In this document: piece after piece, positions 44,114 to 55,257 of the stretch
Layout of the letters: each line of letters opens with the position of its first letter
Numbering within the stretch: position 1 is the stretch's first letter
Assembly (NCBI GenBank): GCA_009691855.1
Contig: SIAI01000006.1
Span: 1-64,000, forward strand
Origin: Planctomycetota bacterium
GTDB lineage: Bacteria > Planctomycetota > UBA1135 > GCA-002686595
Direction: 5' to 3'
Length of the DNA: 64,000 nt
Notes under the pieces: model-generated
The model's database searches: none
Seen by the model: only the letters and a program-made list of their open reading frames with translations
Told to the model about the DNA's origin: nothing
Program-made: the position numbers and the translations under genes

Positions 44114-45055
44114 TCAGCCGCGCGGGTGATACAGACGGTGCAGGCTGAGCACGTGCTCGGCGTCGAGGTGCGTGTAGATCTCGGTCGTGGCGATCGAGGC
44201 GTGGCCGAGCATCTCCTGCACCGCGCGCAGATCGGCTCCGCCCTCGAGCAGGTGCGAGGCGAAGGAGTGCCGCAGCCAGTGCGGCGAGACGTCTCCCGAG
44301 AGCTCGGCGCGCGCGGCCGCGGCCTTGACCACGCGCCAACCGCTGCCGCGGTCGAAGGGCCGCCCGCTGCGCGACAGGAACACGGCCTCGCTCTTGCGTC
44401 CGCGCAGCACCGCGGGCCGGCCCTCGCGCAGCCATTGCTCGAGCGCCGTCCGCGCCCGCGCGCCGAGCGGTACGACGCGCGTCTTGCCACCCTTGCCACG
44501 CAGCACCAGCACGCGCAGCGAGGGCTCGATGGCGGTGGTGGCCAGGTTCACGGCCTCGCTGATGCGTGCGCCGCAGGCGTAGAGCACCTCCAGCAGCGCC
44601 CGGTCGCGCAACGCGCGCCAGGAGCTGCCCGGCACGGCCAGCAGCCGTTCCACTTCTAGGCGGTCGAGCACGTGCGGCAGGCTGCGCCGCAGGCGCGGGC
44701 CCGCCAGGCGCGCCAGGGGGTCGGCCGCGAGCTGGTTCTCCTGCAGCAGGTGGCGCATGCACATGCGCAGCGCGGACAGCGCGCGCGCCACGCTGGCCTC
44801 GGCCGCGCCGCGCGCGCGCAGCTCTTCCAGGTGCGCGACGACGAGTTCCGTGTCCACCTGCCGCCAGCGCCGCACGCCGGCGTCCCGGGCGCTGCGCAGG
44901 AAGCGCGACACGTCCCCGCGGTAGGCGCTGAGGGTGTTCTTGGCGAGGCCGGATTCGACCCGCAGGGCCTCCAGGAAGTCGTCCAGCCCGCGCGCCAGCT
45001 CGGGCGGCAGCGCTTCCTCCGCGGTCTCTTTCGTGCTCGCCCGCGCTCGACCCAT
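44114..45055 (-). CDS. Tyrosine recombinase, XerC/XerD type
   Basis: A 313-residue integrase-fold recombinase. N-terminal SAM-like core-binding domain (LDDFLEALRVESGLAKNTLSAYRGDV) and C-terminal catalytic domain with Arg in ACGARISEA, Lys in GKGGKTRVVPLG, HWLRHSFASHLL (His and second Arg), GHASIATTEIYTHL (third His and nucleophile Tyr). Length and the ending TEIYTHLDAEHVLSLHRLYHPRG match chromosomal-dimer-resolving XerC/XerD rather than phage integrases. ATG 45055 is used instead of the longer ORF. No mobile-element genes adjoin it. Confidence 0.88.
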   Translation of the reverse strand: MGRARASTKETAEEALPPELARGLDDFLEALRVESGLAKNTLSAYRGDVSRFLRSARDAGVRRWRQVDTELVVAHLEELRARGAAEASVARALSALRMCMRHLLQENQLAADPLARLAGPRLRRSLPHVLDRLEVERLLAVPGSSWRALRDRALLEVLYACGARISEAVNLATTAIEPSLRVLVLRGKGGKTRVVPLGARARTALEQWLREGRPAVLRGRKSEAVFLSRSGRPFDRGSGWRVVKAAAARAELSGDVSPHWLRHSFASHLLEGGADLRAVQEMLGHASIATTEIYTHLDAEHVLSLHRLYHPRG

Positions 45056-45102
45056 GCTCCTACCCTCGCTCGGATCGGCCCCGAGAGACAAGCAGCATCT
45101 GC

Positions 45103-45131
45103 TTGAGAGCCTGCGCACCCGTACCTATACT
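45103..45131 (+). promoter_or_regulatory. Sigma70-type promoter of the DksA-like gene
   Basis: TTGAGA (45103-45108), a 17-nt spacer, and TATACT (45126-45131) make the best promoter match in the window. Transcription would start about 40 nt before the ATG at 45181. The downstream leader (cgcccctccaaaaccgag) resembles the trxB leader (cgccctccaaagcgag) after its TACACT box. Confidence 0.55.
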
Positions 45132-45180
45132 CCCGCCCCTCCAAAACCGAGCCGACCACCGAGCCAGCCACCCTCGACGC

Positions 45181-45549
45181 ATGTCCAAGAAGCTCAACGC
45201 CCGGGATCTGGAGACCTACCGCGGGCTCCTGACGCAGCTGCGCCGCGAGCTGTCGGGCGACATCACCTCGCTCGAAGCCGACGCCTTCTCGACCGACGGC
45301 GACCGCCTTTCGGTCGACAACCCCGCCGACATCGGCTCGGAGAGCTTCGCCCAGGAGTTCAGCCTCGAGCTGTTGCAGCGCGACGAGGCGACCCTGACGG
45401 AGATCGACGAAGCCCTCGGGCGCGTGGTGGCCGGCACCTACGGCCTGTGCGAGGGCTGCGCGGAGCCGATCCCCAAGGTGCGCCTCAACGCGGTGCCGCA
45501 CGCGCGCTTCTGCGTGGAGTGCCAGCGCAAGACCGAGCGTCGCCGCTAG
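45181..45549 (+). CDS. DksA/TraR-family zinc-finger protein
   Basis: A 122-residue protein with an N-terminal coiled-coil (ETYRGLLTQLRRELSGDITSLE) and a C-terminal C4 zinc finger (CEGCAEPIPKVRLNAVPHARFCVEC). Members bind the secondary channel of RNA polymerase and mediate stringent or stress responses; the short planctomycetal forms are often annotated TraR/DksA. The acidic tip residues of the coiled coil cannot be judged with certainty, so a true DksA role is not claimed. The ATG follows a good promoter; lspA starts 10 nt after its stop, suggesting an operon. Confidence 0.82.
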   Translation: MSKKLNARDLETYRGLLTQLRRELSGDITSLEADAFSTDGDRLSVDNPADIGSESFAQEFSLELLQRDEATLTEIDEALGRVVAGTYGLCEGCAEPIPKVRLNAVPHARFCVECQRKTERRR

Positions 45550-45559
45550 CGCACCCAGG

Positions 45560-46108
45560 ATGGCGCTGTGGCAGGGCTCGCCGCTGGTGCGCTTCGGCGC
45601 GGTGGCGTCGCTGGTCGTGTTCGACCTGTGGTCGAAGGCGGTGGTGTTCGAGTGGCCGCCCGTGCGCCGGCCGCTCTTCGGTACGAGCTGGCTCAGCTTC
45701 TGGAGCTCGTGCAACGGCGGCGCCGCCTTCGGGCAGTTCAGTCAGTTCCCGCACGTGCTGGTGATCGGGCGCGCGCTGGCGGTCGCGTTCCTGAGCTGGC
45801 TGCTGTTGCGCGCCGACTCGCGCCCGCGCCTGGTGTTGACGGCCATGACGCTGGTGCTGGCGGGCGCCTTCGGCAACCTGATCGACAACCTCGGCGCCGG
45901 CTGCGCGGTGCCGGACCATCCGTTCCTCGGCGTGCGCGACTTCATCGACATCGATTTCCAGCCGCTGATCGGCTGGGCGGAGCACTTCCCGGCCTTCAAC
46001 GTGGCCGACTCGTGCATCACGGTCGGCGCCTGCGCCTGGATTCTGGCTGGCTTCCTGCACAAGGCGGCGCCGCCCGCGGCTAGCGAAGCGGGGCCTGCGC
46101 CCCGCTGA
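45560..46108 (+). CDS. lspA: Prolipoprotein signal peptidase (signal peptidase II)
   Basis: A 182-residue inner-membrane aspartyl protease that removes signal peptides from diacylated prolipoproteins such as the lipoproteins encoded in this window. Four hydrophobic segments. Conserved CNGGAAFGQF, catalytic Asp in GAFGNLIDNL, and FPAFNVADSCITVG carrying the second Asp. A Cys/Pro-containing stretch between the two Asp motifs (GAGCAVPDHPFLGVRDFIDIDFQP) is slightly longer than usual. Confidence 0.93.
   Translation: MALWQGSPLVRFGAVASLVVFDLWSKAVVFEWPPVRRPLFGTSWLSFWSSCNGGAAFGQFSQFPHVLVIGRALAVAFLSWLLLRADSRPRLVLTAMTLVLAGAFGNLIDNLGAGCAVPDHPFLGVRDFIDIDFQPLIGWAEHFPAFNVADSCITVGACAWILAGFLHKAAPPAASEAGPAPR
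46087..46106 (+). terminator. Hairpin at the lspA stop codon
   Basis: AGCGGGGC-ctgc-GCCCCGCT is a perfect 8-bp stem with a 4-nt loop that overlaps the first base of the lspA stop. Followed closely by palindrome E4, with no T run. Confidence 0.4.
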
Positions 46109-46113
46109 GGACT

Positions 46114-46278
46114 GGAGTAGCGCGGAGGAGGCGGAGGGAAGACGCGGAGGGCGCGGAGCGGAACGGGAGGGAGCTGATCGAGGGCGCACGGCTCGCGTTC
46201 GTGCTCATTCCGGTCCATCCGTCCTCCTTCATCCTCCGCAGCCCCCGCGTCTTCCCCCCGTGTCCTCCGCGCTACTCT
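46114..46278. repeat. Purine-rich long inverted repeat upstream of pyrD (E4)
   Basis: The left arm gagtagcgcggagg followed by cggagggaagacgcgg is matched by the complement of the right arm (gagtagcgcggagg then cggggggaagacgcgg), so about 60 nt are paired with few mismatches. Like E1 and E3, one arm is almost purely GA-rich. It sits between lspA and pyrD, ending 32 nt before the pyrD start. Confidence 0.75.
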
Positions 46279-46310
46279 CTTCCACGCGCGGACACTAGGC
46301 TTGTCGCCCC

Positions 46311-47261
46311 GTGGCGTCCTGCGATCTCTCGCTGCGTATCGGCCCGCTCGAGCTGCGCAACCCGCTGCTCTCGGCTTCCGGTACCTACGGGCACGGCCTG
46401 GAGATGGAGTTCTTCACCGCGCCCACCGAGCTCGGCGGCTGGGTCAGCAAGACGGTCACGCTGCGCCCGCGCGGCGGCAACGCCTCGCCGCGCATCTGCG
46501 AGACCGAGGCGGGGCTGCTGAACTCGATCGGCCTGGAGAACCGCGGACTCGAGCACTACCTCGCGCACACCCTGCCGGTGATGGCGCGCGCCGATACCGT
46601 GGTGGTCACGAACATCGGCGGCGAGAGCGTCGAGGACTTCGTCGAGATGGCGCGGCGCCTGGATGGCGAGAGCGCGACCGACGCCTTCGAGGTCAACCTC
46701 TCCTGTCCCAACGTGCAGGGCGGCAAGCTGCCCTTCGCCACCAGTCCCGCGCTCGCCGCCGAGGTGATCCGCGCGGTGCGCGCGGTCACGCACAAGCCGC
46801 TGTTCGCCAAGCTCTCGCCCAACACCGCGCAGCTCGGCGAGATCGCGCGTGCGGTCGAGGGCGCGGGCGCGGACGCGATCACGGCCGTCAACACGCTGCT
46901 GGGGCTCGCGCTCGACTGGCGCACGCGCCGCCCGGGGCTGGCCACGGTGCAGGGCGGCTACTCGGGCCCCGGCATCAAGCCGGTGGCGCTGCGCTGCGCC
47001 TGGGAGTGCGCGCGCTCGGTGGCGATCCCGGTCATCGGCTGCGGCGGCATCCAGAGCGCGAGCGACGCGCTCGAGTACTTGGTGGCCGGCTGCGCCGCGG
47101 TGCAGATCGGCACGGCGTCGTTCTCCGATCCGGCCGTGCCCGGGCGCATCGCGCGCGAGATGGGCGCGTTGCTGTCCGCCGCCGGTATCGCGCGCGTGGG
47201 CGACATCGTCGGCACGCTCCACGACGGGCGCGAGACCCTGCAGGGCGCTCGCTCGCGCTGA
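46311..47261 (+). CDS. pyrD: Dihydroorotate dehydrogenase, class 1B catalytic subunit
   Basis: A 316-residue FMN enzyme of de novo pyrimidine synthesis. NPLLSASGTYGHG and WVSKTVTLRPRGGN are family N-terminal signatures. EVNLSCPNVQGG holds the catalytic Cys of class 1. FAKLSPN and VIGCGGIQSASDALEYLVAGCAAVQIGT form the FMN phosphate site. A GTG start is used. No pyrK electron-transfer subunit gene is adjacent, although class 1B enzymes normally need one; it may lie elsewhere. Confidence 0.93.
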   Translation: MASCDLSLRIGPLELRNPLLSASGTYGHGLEMEFFTAPTELGGWVSKTVTLRPRGGNASPRICETEAGLLNSIGLENRGLEHYLAHTLPVMARADTVVVTNIGGESVEDFVEMARRLDGESATDAFEVNLSCPNVQGGKLPFATSPALAAEVIRAVRAVTHKPLFAKLSPNTAQLGEIARAVEGAGADAITAVNTLLGLALDWRTRRPGLATVQGGYSGPGIKPVALRCAWECARSVAIPVIGCGGIQSASDALEYLVAGCAAVQIGTASFSDPAVPGRIAREMGALLSAAGIARVGDIVGTLHDGRETLQGARSR

Positions 47262-47276
47262 GCTGAGAAGGAGTCC

Positions 47277-48122
47277 ATGCGCCTCGAACACCTGACCCCG
47301 GCCCATGTGCGACGCGCGCTGGACATCTATCTGGCCGCGGCCTGGCCGCGCGGCACGGGCGCGACGCCCGCGCTGTCGCTGGACGAGCTGCGCGGGCAGT
47401 CGGAGCTCGAGGGCCTGTTTGCGCGCTTCGAGAAGGTCGAGGGCGGCGGCGGGGGCCTGAAGCGTTACGCGCTGCGCTTGGGCAACGACCGCTACCCGTT
47501 CATGAAGTTCGTGGTGCAGGAGCACCTCGTGAACGGCGAGTACTTCTTCTCGGTCGACACCCACGACCAGCTCGACATCCGCCCGGACAACCCCGAGTAC
47601 GCCGAGTGGACCCGGCTCAAGACCTTCAACCGACGCCTGAAGCTCGACATCGAGGAGCAGTGGGATCGCGCCGGCCTGCCGACCCACGCCGACCTGCGCG
47701 TCCTGATGGAGGAGCTGGCGCGCTTCGAGCGCGAGGAGAAGAAGCGCAAGAGCATCCTGCTGGTGGACGACGAGGCCGACGTGGCCCAGGGGCTGGCGGC
47801 GCTCTTGCGCGCGCGCGGCTACGAGGTCGAGCTGGCGCGTGACGGTCTGGAGGCGTTGGCGCGCCTCGAACAGGATCCGCTTCCGGATCTGGTGCTGCTC
47901 GACTACGAGATGCCGCAACTCGACGGCGAGGAGGTCCTGGCGCGCTTGCGGCGCGACCCGCGCACGCTGAACCTGCTGGTGCTGCTGGCGACCGCCTCGA
48001 CCATCGACCTCTCGCGCCTGCGCAAGGTCTCGGGCCTCCTGCGCAAGCCCTACCCGCGCCACGTCCTGTTCGCCATGATCGCGCGCCTGCTCGAGGCGCC
48101 ACGCGCCGAAGCGCTGCCGTGA
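47277..48122 (+). CDS. Response regulator with N-terminal novel domain and C-terminal receiver
   Basis: A 281-residue protein. Residues 1-135 form an unrecognised domain with RYALRLGNDRYPFMKFVVQE and EYFFSVDTHDQLDI. Residues 157-275 are a receiver domain with DD at 164-165, phospho-acceptor Asp in LVLLDYEMP (about 209) and a Lys in LRKPYPRH. The receiver is C-terminal, opposite to most response regulators. AAGGAG lies 4 nt before the ATG, and the gene follows pyrD by 15 bp. No histidine kinase adjoins it. Confidence 0.75.
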   Translation: MRLEHLTPAHVRRALDIYLAAAWPRGTGATPALSLDELRGQSELEGLFARFEKVEGGGGGLKRYALRLGNDRYPFMKFVVQEHLVNGEYFFSVDTHDQLDIRPDNPEYAEWTRLKTFNRRLKLDIEEQWDRAGLPTHADLRVLMEELARFEREEKKRKSILLVDDEADVAQGLAALLRARGYEVELARDGLEALARLEQDPLPDLVLLDYEMPQLDGEEVLARLRRDPRTLNLLVLLATASTIDLSRLRKVSGLLRKPYPRHVLFAMIARLLEAPRAEALP

Positions 48123-48308
48123 GCGCCACGCGCCCGGCCTCCGCCCCGAGCCGCCGGACCCCGCGGGCGGCCCGCCGTGGCCGGAATCGTGCGCGCGAGC
48201 GGCAGCGGAAGGGGTAGCCCCTTTCTCCCCGGGGCGTGCGGCCGTCTAATGTCGCGCTCGTCCGCGCGGCGAACCGCGCGCGGAACGGCCCTTCAGAAGC
48301 ACAGCGAC

Positions 48309-51212
<2,904 letters not shown>

Positions 51213-51230
51213 GCCCCCGCGCGCGGCAGC

Positions 51231-51247
51231 CGCGCCGGAACGGCGCG
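51231..51247 (+). terminator. Hairpin after secA
   Basis: CGCGCCG-gaa-CGGCGCG gives a 7-bp all-GC stem with a tight loop 18 nt after the secA stop. No T tract. Confidence 0.35.
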
Positions 51248-51391
51248 CCGCCGTGCAAGGGCGCCAAGGTTCCAGGGCGCGAATCCCGCGCGCCCCGCAC
51301 GCGCGGCTCGGCCGCAGGCTTCTGGTGAGCACGCCCTCGGCCACGCGCGCGCTTTACTTCGCCTCGGCGCGGGGCAACGATCGCGTCACGC

Positions 51392-52792
51392 ATGACTCGC
51401 GCCACGTCCACGGCCGGCAATCCGAGCGCGGCCACGCCGCGGCGCTTCCCGCCGGCGATCCGCCACGATCCGGATCCGGGCCTGCTGCGCACGCTGTTGC
51501 ACGCGCTGTACGACGCGGCCTGGGTTGCGGCGGCGCTGCTGGGCTCGCCCTGGCTGCTGTGGATGAGCGTGCGCCGCGAGGGCTTCGCGCGCATGGTGCG
51601 CGAGCGCCTCGGGCGCGGCCTCGCCCGCGTGCCGCGCCCGACGCGCCCACGCATCCTGGTGCACGGTGTCTCGGTGGGCGAGGTCAAGGCCGCGCGCTCG
51701 CTGGTGACGCTGCTCGCCGAGCGCCACCCGGAGTTCGAGGTCGTGCTCTCGTCTACCACCAACACCGGCCTGGAGGTGGCGCAGAAGCTGTACCCGCAGC
51801 ACCTGTGCGTGCGTTTCCCCTTCGATCTGCGCCCGATCGTGGGGCACTTCCTGCGCCGCGTGGATCCGCGTCTGGTGATCCTGGTCGAGCTCGAGGTCTG
51901 GCCCAACTTCCTGCGCGTGTGCAACCGCCAGGGCCGCGCGGTGACGGTGGTGAACGGGCGCATCACGCGCGAGAGCCACGGGCGCTACGTGTACTTCAAG
52001 CGCTGGCTGCCGGAGTTCAACCGCATCTCGCTGTTCTGCGTGCAGAGCGCCGAGTACGCGCGGCGCTTCGGCGTGCTGGGCATCGATCCGGCGCGCGTGT
52101 GCGTGACCGGCAACGTGAAGTTCGACGGCCTGCGCACGGGGCCGGTGGAGACCAGCGAGGAGCTGGCGCGCTTCGTGGCTCCGCGCGCCGGGCAGAGCGT
52201 GCTGGTGGCGGGCTCGACGCACGCGCCCGAGGAGGCGCAGGTCGCGCGCGCGGCGCGGCACGCGGTGCCGCAGGCGCGCTTGGTGCTCGTGCCCCGGCAC
52301 CCCAACCGCGCGGGCGAGATCGTCGAGCAGCTGGCGGCCGCGGGCTGCTCCGTGCAGAGGTTGACGGAGCTGCGTGCGGGAAGACGGGTCGACGAGCAGC
52401 TGCCGTTGCTCGTGGACACGATCGGCGAGCTGGAGCGCATCTACGCCCTGGCCGACCTGGTCTTCGTGGGCGGCAGCCTGGTGCCGCACGGCGGGCAGAA
52501 CATGCTCGAGCCGGCGGCCCAGGGCAAGGCCGTCCTGTTCGGGCCGCACGTCGAGAACTTCGACCAGGAGGCCACGCTGCTGCTGGCCGCCGGTGCGTGC
52601 CGTAAGGTGGCCGACGAGCGCGAGCTCGAAGCGCAGTTCGCGCGCCTCTTGGCCGATCCCCTCGAGCGCGAGCGCATGGGCTGCGCAGGCATCGCGGCCG
52701 TGGCCGCCCAACGCGGGGCCACGCAGCTCACGCTGGATGCCTTGCGTGACCTGGGGCTCGAAGCGCTGGCGGCTCGCGACAGCTCGGGATAG
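51392..52792 (+). CDS. waaA: 3-deoxy-D-manno-octulosonic acid (Kdo) transferase
   Basis: A 466-residue inner-membrane glycosyltransferase that adds Kdo to lipid A precursors. It has one N-terminal membrane segment (about 33-55), [61 protein letters not shown] and the acceptor/donor block [18 protein letters not shown]. Length is slightly above typical (about 420-430) owing to the N-terminus. Its presence indicates lipopolysaccharide with Kdo and hence an outer membrane. Confidence 0.92.
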   Translation: MTRATSTAGNPSAATPRRFPPAIRHDPDPGLLRTLLHALYDAAWVAAALLGSPWLLWMSVRREGFARMVRERLGRGLARVPRPTRPRILVHGVSVGEVKAARSLVTLLAERHPEFEVVLSSTTNTGLEVAQKLYPQHLCVRFPFDLRPIVGHFLRRVDPRLVILVELEVWPNFLRVCNRQGRAVTVVNGRITRESHGRYVYFKRWLPEFNRISLFCVQSAEYARRFGVLGIDPARVCVTGNVKFDGLRTGPVETSEELARFVAPRAGQSVLVAGSTHAPEEAQVARAARHAVPQARLVLVPRHPNRAGEIVEQLAAAGCSVQRLTELRAGRRVDEQLPLLVDTIGELERIYALADLVFVGGSLVPHGGQNMLEPAAQGKAVLFGPHVENFDQEATLLLAAGACRKVADERELEAQFARLLADPLERERMGCAGIAAVAAQRGATQLTLDALRDLGLEALAARDSSG

Positions 52793-52842
52793 CCTCTGCG
52801 ACTCCCCTTCCCTCCCGCGACACCGCCCCGGCTGCCCCGCGC

Positions 52843-54036
52843 ATGTCCCGACACCTCTTCACGTCCGAGTCCGTCTCCATGGGTCACCCCGACAAGGTGG
52901 CCGACCAGATCTCCGACTCCGTCCTGGATGCCTGCCTGGCGCAGGATCCGGAGTCGCGCGTGGCCTGTGAGGTGCTGGTCACCACCGGGCTGTGCGTGGT
53001 CGCCGGGGAGATCACGACGAGCGCGCACGTGGACTACGCGCAGGTCGCGCGCGAGACGATCCAGCGCATCGGCTACACGAACGACGACTGGGGCATCAAC
53101 GGCAAGACCTGCGCGGTGATGGTCGCGCTCGACCGCCAGTCGCCCGACATCTCCCAGGGCGTCACGCGCACGGAGAAGGAGAAGGATGAGCAGGGTGCCG
53201 GCGACCAGGGCCTGATGTTCGGCTTCGCCTGCGACGAGACGCCGGTGCTCATGCCCGCGCCGATCTACTATTCGCACAAGCTGGTCGAGCGCCAGGCCGA
53301 GCTGCGCGTGGCCAAGACGATCCCCTGGTTGCGCCCCGACGCCAAGTCGCAGGTCACGATCGAGTACGAGGGCGACAAGGTCGTGCGCGTGCACACCGTG
53401 GTGCTCTCGACCCAGCACGACCCCGACGTGGACCAGGCCACGATCCGGCGCGAGGTGATCGAGAAGATCATCAAGCCCGTGTTCCCGAGCCACCTGCTCG
53501 ACGCGCAGACGATCTACCACGTCAACCCGACCGGGCGCTTCGTGGTCGGCGGCCCGCACGGCGACTGCGGCCTGACCGGGCGCAAGATCATCGTCGACAC
53601 CTACGGCGGCATGGGCCGCCACGGCGGCGGCGCCTTCAGCGGCAAGGACCCCTCCAAGGTCGACCGCTCGGCGGCCTACGCCGCGCGCTGGGTGGCCAAG
53701 AACGTGGTCGCCGCCAAGCTGGCGCGGCGCTGCGAGGTGCAGGTGGCCTACGCCATCGGCGTGGCCAAGCCGCTCTCGGTGAGCGTCGACACCTTCGGCA
53801 CCGGCTCGGCCACGAACGAGATCCTGGTCGAGGCCATCGGCCAGGTCTTCGACCTGCGCCCGGCGCGCATCATCCGCGACCTCGACCTCAAGCGCCCGAT
53901 CTACGCCAAGACCGCCTTCCACGGGCACTTCGGCCGCGACGGCGTCTCCTGGGAGGACACGGGCAAGAAGGACGCCCTGCGCGCGGCCGTGGCCAAGCTC
54001 GGCAGCGGGCAAGCTGTGACCGGCACCGCGCGCTGA
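52843..54036 (+). CDS. metK: S-adenosylmethionine synthetase
   Basis: A 397-residue enzyme joining methionine and ATP to make S-adenosylmethionine. The N-terminal [20 protein letters not shown], central [16 protein letters not shown], and [26 protein letters not shown] with [19 protein letters not shown] are all intact. Length is normal. The pseudopilin gene starts 38 bp downstream. Confidence 0.96.
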   Translation: MSRHLFTSESVSMGHPDKVADQISDSVLDACLAQDPESRVACEVLVTTGLCVVAGEITTSAHVDYAQVARETIQRIGYTNDDWGINGKTCAVMVALDRQSPDISQGVTRTEKEKDEQGAGDQGLMFGFACDETPVLMPAPIYYSHKLVERQAELRVAKTIPWLRPDAKSQVTIEYEGDKVVRVHTVVLSTQHDPDVDQATIRREVIEKIIKPVFPSHLLDAQTIYHVNPTGRFVVGGPHGDCGLTGRKIIVDTYGGMGRHGGGAFSGKDPSKVDRSAAYAARWVAKNVVAAKLARRCEVQVAYAIGVAKPLSVSVDTFGTGSATNEILVEAIGQVFDLRPARIIRDLDLKRPIYAKTAFHGHFGRDGVSWEDTGKKDALRAAVAKLGSGQAVTGTAR

Positions 54037-54074
54037 GGTAGGGAGTTCCAGTTCCCCGAGGAGTCGCCCCGCCC

Positions 54075-54725
54075 ATGAAGAAGTCCTCCCTTGCCCGTAT
54101 CGCTCGCCGCGGCTTCACGCTGATCGAGCTCCTGGCGGTGATCCTGATCATCTCCATCCTCGTGGCCACGCTGACGCCGATGGTCAACGACGCCATCGAG
54201 AGCGCCAAGGTCACCGGCTGCCAGGCGAACCTGCGCGAGATCTACAAGGGCCTGGTGCTCTACAACACGAAGTACGGCGGCATCCCCAACGAGAGCGGGG
54301 TCAAGTTCTTCGCCTCCTTGATCTCCAAGGGCGCGATCGACAACACCAAGACCAATGCCGAGCGCCTGACCTGCAAGGCGGTCGACAAGTCCTCGCTGGC
54401 CATCGGCACGATGGAATGGCAGGAATGGTGGAACGACCTCTCGCGCGTGGACGGCACGTACTCCGCCTACGCCGGGCGCGACCTGAAGGGCTTCCCGCTG
54501 CGCCAGGGCCTGTCCTCCTCGGGCCGTGAACCGCTGGTGTGCGACGACAACGATCCCACGCTCAACCACCGCACGACCACCAACGTGCTGTACGTCGATG
54601 GCAGCGTGCAGACCTTCGAGTTCAAGGCCCTGAAGGAAGAGGGCAAGCTCACCAAGGACGAGACGGTGCTGCGCGTCGGGCCGGACTCGCCGATCGAGGA
54701 CCTGACCAAGTTCTCGCTCGACTGA
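54075..54725 (+). CDS. Type II secretion/pilin-like protein with H-X9-DG motif
   Basis: A 216-residue protein with a class III signal: basic N-terminus, then [20 protein letters not shown] (prepilin cleavage before Phe14 and Glu at mature position 5). The C-terminal part contains H165[10 protein letters not shown]175-G176, the H-X9-DG pattern typical of planctomycete DUF1559-like pseudopilins. Probably anchored in the inner membrane or assembled into a pseudopilus; no secretion genes adjoin it. GAGGAG lies 11 nt before the ATG. Confidence 0.85.
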   Translation: MKKSSLARIARRGFTLIELLAVILIISILVATLTPMVNDAIESAKVTGCQANLREIYKGLVLYNTKYGGIPNESGVKFFASLISKGAIDNTKTNAERLTCKAVDKSSLAIGTMEWQEWWNDLSRVDGTYSAYAGRDLKGFPLRQGLSSSGREPLVCDDNDPTLNHRTTTNVLYVDGSVQTFEFKALKEEGKLTKDETVLRVGPDSPIEDLTKFSLD

Positions 54726-54856
54726 TCCGCGCGTCGCGCGAGTCCGCGCGCGACCCGGCCTGTGCTCCTGCAACCGGTTCGCCGCCGGATTCCAGTCCGC
54801 ACGCCTGAGCTCCAGCGGTCGGCCCTCCCATGGGTCGGGCGCGGCCCCGCTCGCGC

Positions 54857-55021
54857 TGGTGTCCCTTCCCCGAAGTAGCGCCAACAATCCGCCGCACTGA
54901 ATCGCCGCTGGCGGCGTTGCGCCTCCTCCGAGGATTGCAGCGAATACGCGTCGTCGGCGCGCCTTGCCAGCGACGATCCATCACGGCGCCTTGTCGGCGC
55001 TACTGCGGGGAAGGAACACTG
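54857..55021. repeat. 165-bp imperfect palindrome (E5)
   Basis: The left arm (ccttccccgaagtagcgccaaca) equals the complement of the right arm (ccttccccgcagtagcgccgaca) with two mismatches. An inner block atcgccgctggc pairs with a copy reading atcgtcgctggc. The two arms encode similar peptides on opposite strands (CWRYFGEGT versus CRRYCGEGT), a hallmark of an inverted repeat. Different in sequence from E2 and from the purine-rich class. Confidence 0.7.
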
Positions 55022-55241
55022 GCCAGCTCGTGCTCCAGGCGGAACAGCAGCTGTGGCGCCAGACCCTTCACGGTCGTGACCTGGCGTGGTCGAGTTCGAG
55101 AGGCGCGTCTGGGGCAGCGTGCGCTCGCGGTTGACCTTGCGGCGCAAGGCCTTCGAGGGCGAAGCCCTTGCGCGCGCGCCACAGTCCGCGAAGGAAGTGA
55201 CCGATACTCGCGTGCTCGTTCTGCCGTGAGGGCCCGCTTCC

Positions 55242-55247
55242 TATACT
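55242..55247 (+). promoter_or_regulatory. -10 box TATACT of the glycosyltransferase pair
   Basis: TATACT ends 10 nt before the ATG at 55258, without a Shine-Dalgarno sequence. The predicted start of transcription is within a few bases of the start codon. No clear -35 is seen. Confidence 0.45.
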
Positions 55248-55257
55248 GCTGCGCTCG

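Larger units (their letters stand above)
54726..55257. other. 532-bp intergenic region with palindrome and hairpins
   Basis: No credible gene. It contains palindrome E5 (54857-55021), a perfect small inverted repeat ccttgcg-g-cgcaagg near 55136-55150 followed by a second stem gcgcaagg with cccttgcgc, and a TATACT box just before the glycosyltransferase gene. ORFs predicted across it on both strands mirror each other because of the palindrome. Confidence 0.6.

Noticed and set aside
44114-45055. Tyrosine recombinase as sign of an integrated mobile element
   Set aside because: No attachment repeats, tRNA, phage or plasmid genes are near, and the sequence looks like chromosomal XerC/XerD.
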